DNA of 64,000 nucleotides from Ooceraea biroi (lineage: Eukaryota; Arthropoda; Insecta; Hymenoptera; Formicidae). The notes beneath the pieces are model-generated. The model was not told where the DNA came from and searched no databases. It worked only from the letters and a program-made list of their open reading frames with translations. Below, one piece after another: positions 36,896 to 50,800 of this stretch; position 1 is the stretch's first letter; the number at the start of each line of letters is the position of its first letter. The stretch covers positions 9,758,601 through 9,822,600 of the forward strand of contig NC_039517.1 in NCBI RefSeq assembly GCF_003672135.1. Reading direction: 5' to 3'. The translations under genes were made by a program, and so were the position numbers.

Positions 36896-39800
36896 GCAGG
36901 AAAAGCGTTATACTCCCCGGGAAATATTACGAAATCACGTAATATTTTTTGCAACCAACGTATCCACGCAAATAAATAATATCGGTCGATATGGCGTGCA
37001 CATGGCCCAATATCAATTTGTAATTAACATAAATTAACATTGATGTTTATTTACCCGTGATCGTTTATGATTTGATATTATTGCGAGTATCTGCAGCTTG
37101 TATTACGGCCTATGTAAATTGTGCAGATTTGTTTGATCCCTTTCGTCGAAAATATCCGAAAAAGTTAAATAAATGTAGATTCTTTCTCATATTTGCTCAA
37201 ACGCATGATTATGTAATGCACATATATACTCCTCGCGGAATGTAGCTATTTTATGCAAGAACCGCGCGTAATAAATGCGCAAATTAGTACTGTATCGGAA
37301 ATCTATAATCGGAGACTCTTGTGTTCAATATTTAATCGCATCCATATCATCAAATGCGATTTAAAGCAGGAAGACTATGGACATACTCGAGGGTACGCTC
37401 ATCAAAATCTCACCAGGTCAAAGACCAGATGCTCGATTAACCGCGCACGCGGAATGGTCAATCCGGAACTCCCGCGGCCGCGAATTAAGCCGGTTAGGTA
37501 CGCCCGGAGCACCCGGATCCGTAACAAATCTCCGTGATAGCGATTCGTGGGGGCGATCGATGACGATGAAGAAACGGAAGAGGATCCCGCCAACCGGAAA
37601 ACGGGCTGTCGAGCTGCCCGTACGAATCTGCAAAGCTAATGCGCGCGCCACGCGTGTCATGAAAGCTACTCGAGGACTGACAAATGCGCGAGGGAAGCAT
37701 CTTCACGCGCGCGCGTCGCGACGCGGAAAACTTTCGAGCCGGTGCCGCCCGCGCGCGAGTAAACACGCGATAAATTTTGCCCGGGACCGGATGGGGTGGC
37801 GGTATATTGAGAGATTCGAGACAATGCGAGAGGAAAGGATAAGAAGACCGCTGATACACCATTTTTCTGACGCGCTGGAGAAAAAAAGAAAGGAAATAAA
37901 ACAATCGTTGCATACGAAACAACAGGCGTTTCAGCATGCAAGAACAAATAACGAATCGCATTCGTTCGTCATAATATTTGCGCCGGCGAAAAATATTTCC
38001 GTCGTGCATTGCGCGCGCTATCGAAAGCGGAAAAATCCCAGGGATACGCTATTTTTTTCGTAATCCGACGTAATGCATGGTCACGTATATTGAATCGAAT
38101 ATTCTATCGAATATTCTATCGGGATTTATCTTCTTCCGCGCGACCGCTGACGGAATGCACCATTCGAATAACCGTTGAACAAATATTGCGTAGTTATGCA
38201 CAAACAAACACTGTAACCGCGAAACTCGGGGTTAACGATGAGTTCGTAATTTTTTCTCCCGCGTCAAACTTTTACAAGGAAAATTGCACGGTTGCATCGC
38301 GGCGCGTTGCGGTTCGCGCGCGACACGCGTCAACCGCGAGAAGTTGTTGCGGGGATATCTTTTTCTTTTAATTAAAGGTACATCAAACGTTACGATGGAG
38401 TGATATCCTTGTTACTTGTCGCGAATTCCGATGGAAAACCCCGGGAGAGCGAATGACGCAAGTGCCCGCGCAATTTTTCATTCGGACGAGCGGAGTTGCG
38501 GAAACTAGTTTCGAACTTAAAGCGCGATGAAGCGGGAGCTTTATTTAAGCAGGGGTTATCCGACTGTGCAAATCGCAACTCTGTTTGTGAATCGCACTCC
38601 ACGTCCCTTGCGTCACGGCGTCGACGATCGTGCGAACTGCCAACACTAACACCAACGCTAACCGTTGGATGTGCGCATCCACAAACGAACGACTACACAG
38701 CTCATCACGAACGAAACTTCGATCAGATCCTTCTGTGTGTTTCTGGATACTGTAGCTCGAAATAAGAGGAGAGCCAGCGATTTCACGACATGATTTTTCG
38801 CCAGATTTCAGCCACCAGCCCACGTCATCGTTCATTATGGCGGATTTAAGGCCACCCTGTAGAATGGCTCGTCGCCTTTGTACGAGCCGACAGCTGCGAC
38901 CAAGTTTAGGACCGACGGTCCTATCGGATCGAAGGGACGTCAGGAAGGAAAGCCTTCGGCTTATCAGCGACCCTTGCGCGCGCATACGATGCAAATCGCG
39001 TCTTCCGAAACTATCGGTGGTATCATCCGGATACGCGGGTAGGAGCGGAGAGGAAAAACACGATCACGCGCCACCACGAGGGGCAAGACGATAGGGTGGC
39101 ATCGATGAACGCGATCGGGCGAAATTGCGGCGCGAGGGTGGTCGCCAGGCCGTGTAACATTGAATTATCGTACACATAATAGGGCTGACACCGCATTGGC
39201 ACCCCTCACTTCGCGCGTGCACATACTATCGCCGCAAAGCGCGTCGCGCGCATTTAGGACCCGGGCTATTGACACTCTTCCATTTCGGCCTGACGTGTAC
39301 GTACCGTATATACATATGTATGTAACTACGAGGACGCGTACGAGAAACGGGGGAACAGAATGAAGGGGGCGGGAGAGGGTGAACTGGTGGCGGGCGGTGA
39401 ATCGATGAGACAAACACATCCATCAGTCAGTCGCGGGAATCGCCGTTTGGCTAAAAGCCAGACTGGTTATTATTTCTGTCAGACGGAAATGTCTTGCGTC
39501 ACACGGTGGATGGCCTCCCTTGTTGCCCCCGCTTTTGTCGATCTCGGCCGCTGCTCGGTGGTAGCATTCACGCGCGACCATGACCCGAGATAATAGGGGA
39601 GAAAGGGGAGAGCTTTGTGGACGCGATAGACGAGCACATTTCATATGCGCGTACCTTTGCTCGAGTCTAATGACATTTATCGGAATTTGCGTGTGCGAAG
39701 CGATAATTTGGTTACAAAAGGGAGGGATATCTGCTTAGCTCCAGGCAACTGTTCGTTTGGTAATCAATTATTATGAAAATCGTAATTTATATCTTGTTTG

Positions 39801-42800
39801 TATTTCGATACCGTGCGTGATATGGAATTTGTACTAATTTCCGCAGTAATATAACTTTTCGGAGTAATGACGAATGAGCAAGCACTGAATCCAGTTTTAA
39901 TTTTTATACCTTTCCGGTTTTCCGTATTTTTCATTCGTTCGCTCCTAGAAAGTTTTATTGATATATGACATGTCGATTTTTGCCGGTCCATAAATAATTA
40001 CGATAGATAATACTGCAGCACACGATCCTCGGAATCGACGAACACATTTTACCGTCCACCGTGTGTCTCCTTCGCTAAGCGAATCCCACAATTTCACTTA
40101 ACTCGATTAAACCGCGAGGCGAGCACTTTTTCCCTCTTCCTCGTGCCGGAATCTCTGCGGTTTTCGTGATTTACTTTCGATATTGCCGTCGGAGCGATAT
40201 ATTATCCGGGACCGAAAAACCGCGGTCGCGTGATCAGGGCGTGTATAGGTGTCCCCAAGTGTGTGCGTGTAGCCGCCGTGCGCTGTAACTCCCGCCATCG
40301 CGAGATTGATCTTTATAACTTACGACTAAGCCGAACTTGGTGTGTGAGTCATCGAGAGACGCGTCGAATTCTCTCCACCGCTTCTATCTTCCGGCGGGAG
40401 GGAGAGAGGATCGACCGAATTTCTATTGTCAGGACTGCGATCAATACCAATTATAGCAGCCGGCTTAAATCTCCATTTTCGCCGAGATACCGAAATTCTA
40501 AACAGACGCGATTCCTGAGTGCGCTCTACGTCTCGAATGAGTCCTAAACAATCGCGCCTCCCTGCGTCGCCCGATTCAACTCTGAGACAATTGCTTTCGC
40601 GCTATTCGAATGATCTATTTGCTATGTTTCTTTCGACAATCATCGTATCGTTCTGGTGCGTTGTATCTCGCAGCGCGAGAAATGAGACGTTTTTCCGCGA
40701 GGGAGCGTACGTGCCGCTTCTTTCCGCTTCTATACTCCTCCTCGTTAGACCCTCTCGACGTTCTTTCAACGATTGCTTTCTCCGCAGAGCCTCTATAATG
40801 TCGGAGACGTCCCGCAATTGTTTCCTTTTTAGGAACGTCACAAACGTTCATTCGCGCGTACTTAATTGCGGCACGCTGCTGGAAGAGCGGAAGGTTTCTC
40901 TCTTCTCGACAGGTCTCTCATTGTAGTGGAACAGTTCTCTCCTTGCTGCGGAACGAGCGCGATCGTTCGTGTCATTCGATTTATAGCGACAGAAGCGAGC
41001 GAAAAGCATCGCAAATTACATTATAGCGGGCAGCGGTGGCACGTTCTTTTCCTCGTCCCGATGTAATTTCTTCGGGAACAGATTACGAATACTCTTTGAC
41101 AGATAATTTCGAATCAAGGCGATTGATATCAACCGTCGAAAATCACGAGCCGTCCGTTACATTGAATACAGAGTACGGCAAATGGAAACCCGATCGATGG
41201 ATGTTTCGGTGAGAGAGAAAGCTCCGAGCCAAAGGAATCTATTATACATTAATGACACGTACAAATGACAGGCAAAAACACCGTCAAATTATGTCGATAT
41301 GAAAATGAAATCAAGGAATTCAGGGCAATCCGATTCGTGCATTAGCTTTATTGGTTTTTCGAGAATACCTGAGTTCGAAACAATTTTGCACTCGAGCATT
41401 AATCGTGACGTTAACTCGATATCCACATATTTTCAAATCGCTGAAAGCAAAATGTATATTAACCGCAAGCGTCTTTCGTCTCGCCAAGTCTGACGACGGG
41501 TCAGTATCTCATCATGGTAGCGAGATTTATCGTACATGCCAAGATGCATTTTAGTCCGGGACGGAGTAGAAGAGGACAAGTAATGGACGTATCCCGGAGG
41601 CGCGATATATGCCCCTAATTACCTCCATCCATTAATCGACAATACCGTTATAAAAGCGGGTCGACGTGGCCATGCCACTGGCCTTTAACGTCTCGACGCA
41701 CGCCCATTGTATTCGGTGCAGACGTGTGCCCGTGTTACACGCTTGTATGGTGTCGCGCGCGCACTCGTATATGGTGTAAAATTATGTCTGGCTTGAACGT
41801 TGCGCGGCACAATAGAGGGCTTACAATTCCGTGATGTCCGCATTCTACAAAGTGACCTCGGATTTGTCGATTATCGCCGTAGATCAACTCGAGGGCTAAT
41901 CAACCGATGCAAATGGGGGGAGAGAGAGAGAGGAGGGGAGGAAGAGAGAGAGATGGTGTGTGTTGCATCGAACAAGCAATATCCTCAATTATTACCAGAA
42001 ATCAATGGCAGATTTTGCGCGTTAAAAAGGAAAGTGCACAAATTGAAAAGCGGTCCAATTTAGCGCAGCGATGGTTCTGACTTTTTTAACGATCCGCGTG
42101 TGTGTACACGAGAGAATTGATATTGTAAAATTGTAAACATTTAATCTGGATTAATCCATTTTGTATTCTTAAAAACGCGAGTTCAACCATTACGACGAAA
42201 ACGATGAAGCCATTGAATATTTATCGATTATGTTACGCTATTATTGTAACGAATGCATATTTGCAACATATTCCAGTGAATTTGCTTCTCATAGGCAATG
42301 TTTCATAACTTTGGATACAGAGAACCGAGATATCATTATGTCGGTATCAGTATACCTCATCAAGACGTCATGCAATCGCCATTCAACGCGAGTCTGCGAG
42401 CCTAACATCGCTTGAAGCAATTAATTTACAGGAAGAATACGTCTATTCAGCGGAGCGACGCCCGTAATTTGGTCTACAGGGAACATAATGGCCGCTGCTT
42501 TGATTCGATTCAAGAGCCGCCGTTTGGAAGAATGCGCGTCCTTAAGTCGACGTGGAATGAATTCATCATCGGCAAAAGTTATTTACTGTCCCCACGCGTG
42601 AAAAATCTACCGACGTGAAGCGCAAATGACGGAAAGTACGAAAGATGCGGTGTATTGTGTGTACCGCGTGGTAGTATCACGAAATGTAAATTAATCCTCA
42701 ATTACCCATTCGCGAAATCATGAAAGCCCTGCCTAATTGCAAAGACTATAGCATTATGAATTGTATTTTAGGCTCTCCCAGCAAATAATGATAATTAATA

Positions 42801-44616
42801 TAACATACTGCAAATATATATCACGTCATTCTCTCGCTCCACCTATTAACATATTTTGTGATATTAATAGTAGATAATTTAGCGTAGAGAGTATAAAATA
42901 TATCAAAGCGAACCTCGAGCAGGCGTCACCCACTCGAGATTTTACGTACACATGCCAGGCATTGAAATAACCCGACGCGTAAAAGAATTACTACATCGCG
43001 CCCGGTATCGGAAATATATTTTCATCTTTCGCTTGCATATGAGCTCTCTATACAATTAATATCCCGGGGATGCTATCTGGGACAGCAATCACCGACAACA
43101 GGGAAATATTATACCCGACTATTCAAGCGAAATAATCCCCGCGGCGACCTATTCTACAGGTTTAAACGGCATTAACTTAATGTAACGTTAGTAACGATCA
43201 TGTACATATGTAAGCGCACAAAATGGAGGGCGCACGTTCAGTTGAATATTTTATGCAATATACACGGATCAAATTGACAATTACTAACCGACGGGGCATT
43301 TCCCCACATTTGCCTGTAAAAGCGTATTTGAAACCGGGCGTACGTTTCAGCGCGATGACGTACCTGTTTATTATTGTGTTAAACTCTGATTTCACGCGAC
43401 GATTGACATACACGAACATATAATAACAATCGTATAACGATGAACGGCCGATAATAGCCAATTAATCTCACGATCATCCACCACGGGCCACGGGTGAAAG
43501 AGAACGACCTCTCGGTAATATACCGTTTCCCTTTTTTCTTCTCCGTTCGCTATCTTCGTTATCTTTCTGTTTCGCTCCTTTTCACCCTCGTTCCACCCCC
43601 ACACACATCTCGCTTTCTTTCGCCCCTTTCGTCCTCTCGCGGTCCATCTCTCGCGTCTCCTCCCCTTTATAATTCCCTTCCCGACTCGAGCCAGCCGAGA
43701 TCCTATAAGTCGCAATAGGAGAGTCTATTACGGAGGGGATCACTTCTGTAATTTGAAAACCCGTTTGATAAGCTTTCCCCGTTTCCCCCGCGTTGCCTTT
43801 TTTTCTTCCAACAATTCGCTCGCGCTCGGCGGACACAATTCCATGCCAATCTTCCCTTCGGCCGTCTCACTCTCGCGCCGCGCCGACGGACTTCCTCTTT
43901 TTGAAGAAAGACAAATCGTCATTCCGGATTAAATTAATCTTTCGGCCGGGCATCCCGCAAGCAGTCCGCCGGCGGCACCGTTCAGACGATGCTCAAGTTA
44001 GAATTTTCAAAAGATTTCATTTAAGGCACATCAAAGGGATAACGGATTAAGACGTTGACTTAATTTGGATGAGAAACGCCGTTTGTTTCTCCGCATTACA
44101 CGTTATTACGCGGGATACAGTAGCCAATTTGCTTGTAAATTAACAAAATACTCGAGATAAAGCTCTCGTTTGTATTCTTATTTTACTCGTCACGTATCGT
44201 AATCACGTTACGCCGGGGAGTGAGCTTTGAGGAACTGCATTTCAATTTATAATTATCTATTGAAATGAAAATTTAGAAGTGGCCCTTATAGATATTCTTG
44301 ATTAGGAGCACGAGGCACTTAGAGACGGCATGATGTTCGAGACCCGGCCGCTTGTACGAATCAATTATTTAAATTGATCTCGACGAGCGTCGTTGTAGAA
44401 CGAAGGTAATGAATTAAACGTCGCCACTCCCTACCGGCATCATTTGGGCGCATCGACTTCGTTCGAAAGATCGATAGAATTCGAACGAGCTATCGACCTG
44501 CCGGTACAGTCTTCTCGGTGGGAGCAATCTAGGAGTCTCGAACGTCTAATCTCGGCTACCGGCGGCTAGCTGTTCATTTCCTTGCAATTTCGATTTCACG
44601 ATCGAGTCAATTTTGC
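36896..44616. other. Non-genic stretch
   Basis: No gene recognised. CpG-rich from about 37400 to 39300. A 12-bp unit TCGAATATTCTA is duplicated at 38095-38118. The 228-codon open frame at 37377-38063 is Arg/Lys-rich with a long open frame opposite and no domain. A GA-rich patch lies at 41920-41955. A pyrimidine-rich block lies at 43500-43690. A TATAAAAG word at 41649-41656 lacks a convincing initiator. Confidence 0.5.
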
Positions 44617-44783
44617 CCTCCGCCGTCCTCTCGCTCCCTCCCTTTCTGTCTCTCTGTCTTCCCGCCTCCTACGTCTCTCCTCTCTTCGCCATGCAATCAT
44701 TTTGGCGCTCTGTTTCGCGAAAGAGATGAACACGGGGAGTGTTCTGTCCGTTCATACGAGCAGCGTGTAGGTCATTGCGATGA

Positions 44784-44816
<33 letters not shown>

Positions 44817-44878
44817 AACGAGAGAGGGTAGAACTCGTTTCACGCTTCCACGAACATTATTGGGAGAGAGTGGTTAAG
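44617..44878. other. Pyrimidine-rich block followed by purine-rich block
   Basis: From 44617 to about 44690 the plus strand is almost all C and T; from about 44780 to 44878 it is almost all A and G. This is the reverse order of the switch at 6690-7310. The two halves are partly complementary in character (CT-rich against GA-rich) and could fold back. Confidence 0.5.
44792..44814. repeat. (GA)11 microsatellite
   Basis: Uninterrupted GA tract inside the purine-rich half of the surrounding block. Confidence 0.92.
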
Positions 44879-47800
44879 AGACTCGCTGCGATGAGAAGTT
44901 TCTTTTTTTTCTGATAACCACCAGTGTAACGATCCATTTTTCGCACCGACAGGATTAGTAATATAGCTACGCTCCTCTCTCTTTCTCGCGCGCGCGACAG
45001 TATTTATATATCGAAAATTGATGAGGCGACAACAAACATTTTCGAGAAAGGCGAAGGAGAAATTTCACGTGAAACAGAGTCCCCAGAAATGTCCGAGTGC
45101 CTCGAGGAGAAGCTGACAGCGCAACGTCACCGGTCCTTTCCATCCTTTTAATCGCAGCCTATTTATTTGACTTTGTTAACATCGAGACGAAGGGGATCGC
45201 CGTGAGCGTCGTGAATCATCCTAATTAACGCCACCAGGGACCAAAGAGACGAAGGGTGAGATGGCTGCAGCAGCGACGACGGCGGTCCAACGGACAAAAG
45301 CAGGCGTCATCGTTCCGTAACGAACGAGTCGAGGCCCTCCGTCAATTACCCGGGACTTAATTCGAAGCGTGACTCCGCTCCCGCGATCAGAAATGAAAAT
45401 TAGCGAGCGAGCGAGCGCGCGTCCGACCAACTGTCCCGCGGATGTATAAGCTTCAGAGAGAATGAGAAAGAGAATTCTCCGTTCCTTTCTCTCTCTCTTG
45501 CTCTCTCCATTTCTCGCCCGCGTACGCTCGCAGGTGAGACGGAAGTTCGCCGCGAGGTCGTGGGCTGGGGCGTTAAAGGGTACCCATGGCGCGCGCGGGG
45601 CACCATTTTGGGAATGCCGCTCGTCTCCGGAAGCTGTCGCGCCAATAAATCAAGAGACATCTGCGACTTCTGCGACACCTTACTGCGAGCACCGCCGTCA
45701 CGTACAGAAGCTCCTCTCTCCTGCTTCCTTCCGATTCTCCCGTCCGACTTTCTCGTCCGCCTCTCGCCGCCGCCACCACCGCCACTGCCGACGGTTCTTC
45801 CAGCTCTTTCTCGTTTTCCAACACTATTCTCTTTCTGTCTCGCCCCTTCGACCCTTCCTGTGTCCGTTTATCTCCCGCGTGCGCGCACCGCTCGAAGACG
45901 CTCGGCCGTTCTTCTCTCGAGCGGAAGCTAATATCATAGCCTCCACTTTGGGCAGGCTATTTTCTCCGCCATGCCAGTGGATACGAAATAAATGATCGTT
46001 CTATTGACAGCTTCGAGCAAGGATTATTTTCAGGATCGAGCAAAAATATTTAAGGAAATTCACTTTCTGAAAGTAGAATAAGAATACCTTACATTCTTTT
46101 TAGGATTCCTTGATGACATTTAAATCATTCTTTTATCGTATTTATCTCCTAGAACTATTTTTATTTTCAAACTTACTAAGAATTTATAATCATCTCTTGC
46201 CTATAAGGAAAGGAAAAGTATTGTAAAAAGCGATATAAAATTAATAACGTCTAACTAATTACTGCCATAAAATTTGTACATAATATATGTGTTATTATAT
46301 ATTAATAATATTACATACATGTTAATAATATTGTATTTTGTAACTGTTAATTTATGCTTGTCAATATTTGAGCTATGAATGCAATTAATAAGAGTAAGCA
46401 TGGCAAGCAACACATCTGTACAAAGAACGGACGACACGGTGATTAAAATTATGCCCGAAAAATTAATTGGAAAATAAATTCTGATAATCAAGCTACATAA
46501 CGATTTAATTACAATAAACATAATATTCCACGACAGGATACCACTGTGTATTGTAACGAGCTTGACAATACCGTAATACAAAGAAAATATTTACCGATTA
46601 ATTTAACAGTACTGCACGGAGATACGCGAAAAACGAAAATATTAAATTCTAACGGTAATGTGACAAACCGATTAATTAGATAGCCGAAAAATATTATTGA
46701 ATCGTCTACAAATTCGAAACAAATCGAGCTCGCGGTCCCGACACGGGGTATCGATAGGATAAATTATTTTCAACGGTATTATTACGCACGAGAAAATAAA
46801 GTTGCAAATAAAGTAGCAGCCAGCTGCGGGGCGACGCCGACACATGCAGCGCGCATCGATGCACCACTAACGCATAAATTTCGCTTCGAATAAATTCTTT
46901 CGCCCCATTATCGGTTGGCTGTTTAAATGGATGCCGCGATCGGCGACTAATTGAATTGTACTCGCATCGCCGTTGACACGACCGGTGTTATATCCGATGC
47001 GCTTTAGTGCCGACAATCGAGTCGTGAATCCGCGAGGCGCGCATAAAGAGGCATAAAGCGAAAATTCGCGCGCAAAGTAAAAATTCATGCAACTTCCGCG
47101 TGCAGGACGGCACGCATAGTTTCGGTCAATCGCCCCGAGCGAGGCAACACACGGGGTAGTTCCGCGTTGCCGCTTCTGGTATACAACACCTGCTTGTTTG
47201 TACCCGGAGGTGGTAGCTACCGCTTCCGGTAATTAACGGAATGCTCTATCATACGCGTGTAAACAGTCAGACGTTTAAACAAACGCATTTTCTGCGGAAT
47301 TAATAAGGTATGATATCGTATGATTTAACTTGACTTGAATGAGAAAACTGTGTATGCACGAGAGTATGCACGAGAGGGTATAAATATAATATTATATATT
47401 CTTCCAGTTTTGTTTGGTTATATTTGTAAATAAGTTAATTGTGGATCCTTTTAATTTATTTAGTTACCTTTATTTTTGCATTTAGTTACTCACTGATGGG
47501 TATAAATATAAATCATGTAAATAAACACGTCCGAGTGACGGTCCGCTTTTGGATTTTATGATGAAATTTCCCGAGAGATTCCTTTCACGAAAGGGCGTGT
47601 CAAGAGATTACACTCTGCGTTGCAGGGATCGCGCATTTCCTGTACCTGGCGCTACGTGAACCGGTGTTCCGATTGATTTGTCAAAATCAATTTGAGGCTC
47701 GGACACGTAAAGCGAGTTTATGGGGCTTGAAAACGATACCCGATTTGCAGTTTCGCAGGGTACGCGCGTAAACACAGCTTGCATCCTCGGACAAGCGTAT

Positions 47801-50800
47801 TGCGTTACGTTACCTTAAGAAATCGTATCTGGCGCGCTCTTCCCAGCGCGTATCGCGCATGTAGCGCGTCGGGACATCGGTTGAATCGATAGATCCAAAG
47901 TGATTCCGCTCGGTTCGGCAGAGAGCGAACCGCAATTCGATTACCGCGGTGGATTTTCGGATGAGCGCAACCAAGTAAACGCACCCTGGTAACGTCGTTT
48001 TTCTCCCTCCTGGTGGAACCCTCATCCCTCAGCGATATTTTTTCGCGACGGGTTCGCTGATTAACGATCCAAGATGCGCGTTAATACGCGCCGTCACTGA
48101 TGTACGTGATATTAATTCACGAGGTCTCACAGGCCGGCGGTCTCTCGAGCAAGGGGGAAAACCGAAAAGGGTACGATTACGCGCGCGCGAGTACAACGAC
48201 CTCGTGAAAGATGTGGGTTACGGGGGAAAAAAGGAACATTTTTACACCCATTCCCGGGAGGAAGGGACGTGTAGACAATGCGCGGAATCACGAGAGTGGA
48301 AAAGATGGTCCCATCGTTGGTCGCATAAGTCAATTTCGTAACCATCGTCCGGAACCTGTAACAAATCGCTCGTATCGTCCCCGGCCCCGGCTCGTTTCGA
48401 CAGCACGACAGAGAGGACGAGCACGGGCGCGTTTATGGCACGGAAAATCAATCGTCCACTTGCCAGGTCGCCCCATTCTCCCTTCCCCCTCTCCCTGTCT
48501 CCCACCCCTTTGGATTTACGTCCCCTCGACAAGTTAGACCCCATCGTTGCTTTGAATCTGCCCTTACAAATATATCGTCCGACCGCTCTTAAACGCCACC
48601 CCCTAGTTACGTACAAGTGTGCAATCTATAAACGGAATAAATTATGTGCCTCCGATGGGTCTCGTTTCGTTCCGGCACAGGAATGAAGCGACGTCGATGC
48701 AATATACGGATGAATATAAATGTGCGCTCTAGGCACGCGCAAATTTATCTGATTAAATGCGTCGTTAATTTGGGACACGATTCGAAATATAGTTCTCGAA
48801 CTAATGAAAAACCCTTATTCTTCTCAGAGAGCGTCGCCAATTGCGTTTGCCAATAAATGTATTATTCTTCCAAAGTAGGATATTCAATAATAACGTAATG
48901 GGAGACATATCTTTTGTTGCGCACGGCTTTTAAAATAACGTTTTAAACAAAGCTCGAGTTTAAATACTCCCGTTGCAAATCAATATACATGTTATTACAT
49001 AACGCGAAAGGGTTTGTCAATCCGATCTGTAAATTACAATCCATTAGACAGAGTAATCCACGAGTCATTACAACTCGCATCATTTACCCCTGACGGCTTT
49101 AATCTTTTAAGCATATCAACGTGCATCTCCTGGGTTAAGTTACAGTTCGCTCCCGTCATCGACCTGCCGTGTGACTGGCGTTTGTCGAGGGTACGAAATT
49201 ATTCTCGACGTCGTTGAGCGCGAATAATGCCGAGTGCATCTCGATTTGCATGAATATTAATAGCGTCGTTGAATGGTGAGGCGGGTGATCGGGCTGGCAC
49301 GCGAAAGCACGGAAAATAACACCAGAGGACCGAAAGCAGAGATTCGAATCTGTTTCGCGTGACGGCGATATTCCATTGCACATACGTATGCAAAAGAGGA
49401 AACGAGTCGAGGAGGATTGCGCGAAATATTATTACCAAGTGCCCCGATACGCTTCAATGTATCATTGATAACGTTGAGTGAACTTAAATACGATATTCGT
49501 TGCAGTTAGACGTTTCAAGTTAACATTATCAATACCAGGGGAGAATTTTACGTCCGTGTTACATACGAAACTGAACGGGAAGTTTGCGCGTACGGGCGGC
49601 GGCGGATAACGTATGCGAAAAGTTCCGTGCTTGTCAACGACTGACATTTACAATTAATTCAGGAAGGGATTCGTGATACCTGATGTGGCGTAAAAGCGAG
49701 TGTAAAGTCTCTCCTGCAGCTACCGTTGCAACGGAGCGTTGTACTTCGCGGAACAACTACTTACACGCGACGTCATAATTAAGGAGTAAAAATGACCGCG
49801 TGCTTCGCCAGCACGTGCGGAACGTATTTATAAGCTCGTGATATACCGCGAGACCTTTGAATTTCAAATTGACGAGCTAAGACGCACCTCGTTCATGAAG
49901 CGGCACGAGCGCGATGCCGCTTGCTGCACCTGCCGCGACGCGTGGTAAAATGTTTTGTCCGAATATACAAATACTTGCGAGGAATAAGCGAAGAAATTGA
50001 GCTCGCAGTCAAGCGGTTCTAAAGTGATTCTGCATCGCGTGAATTATTCAAGACAATATTCTCTGTAATGCGACGGGACGCATTCCCCGGGAATGCTATG
50101 GAATTCAGGATTACCGCTAAGAACCGCGAAGAACCGTGTGCTAGTCCCTCTTGAATCTCTGTGCACGAGAGCACACTTCCCAGGCTAACAATAAGTCCCG
50201 ATTTTTTTATCTACGGCTTCCGTTGTATACTTCATCGAGTGCCATAAAAATTAGCATCCACGGATTCGCGCAACACGGGCGTCGCGCCATCGGTATATCG
50301 ACATTCTTAAGAAAAATAGCTAATCCAGCTTATCATCGAGAACTGTGTATTTTTATTGAAGCATCCGATAGTCACATCCGGACTTGCGGTAAACACCGTT
50401 GAATTTCGAAAGAGAAACAAATCCATCGTCGAGTCTGTTCAACCCGTGAGATCGTACGGAGTTGTGCTTTTCGTTGTGCATTTTTATTCTTCGGTTTCGG
50501 AGAGACGGGCGTAAAAGTCAGCCGAGCGGGATTCTTCGAGCGGCAAAGATTTCTGTGCACGGGGGGGAGGAGGAAGAAGAAAGGGAGGAGGAGAGATGCG
50601 CGCTCGCACGTGGCAAATATCAAACTTATCTGGAGATGTTTGAACACAGCCCGCGGCAAGTTTGCGCGCGGGTTCGCAAATCTGGTGAAATTCAAATACT
50701 ACGTTTTGATTACCCATAAAGTTCTTCGCCCGTCATCGTCCGCGTACTTCTCCCGCACTCGCTCGCTCGCGCGCGTAAAATTCGCTGCAGCTACGCTTCC

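Noticed and set aside
36826..36900. tRNA-Ser/Leu gene
   Set aside because: Only the A-box-like segment is present; no anticodon arm or B-box could be placed.
37377..38063. 228-codon plus-strand open frame
   Set aside because: It is Arg/Lys/Ala-rich in CpG-rich DNA, with a 171-codon frame on the opposite strand. No motif was recognised, and no splice context or start context supports it.
38852..38862. ACCCTGTAGAA, matching the first ten bases of the miR-10 mature sequence
   Set aside because: The match stops after the seed region and no flanking hairpin is present.
41649..41656. TATAAAAG as a possible TATA box
   Set aside because: An 8-base word is expected about this often by chance on two strands of 64 kb, and no initiator or transcribed unit follows.
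46255..46581. Hydrophobic 108-codon minus-strand frame resembling membrane segments (also 52561-52806)
   Set aside because: AT-rich DNA naturally yields Ile/Leu/Phe/Tyr-rich frames. Neither shows the conserved features of insect chemoreceptors or other multi-pass families.
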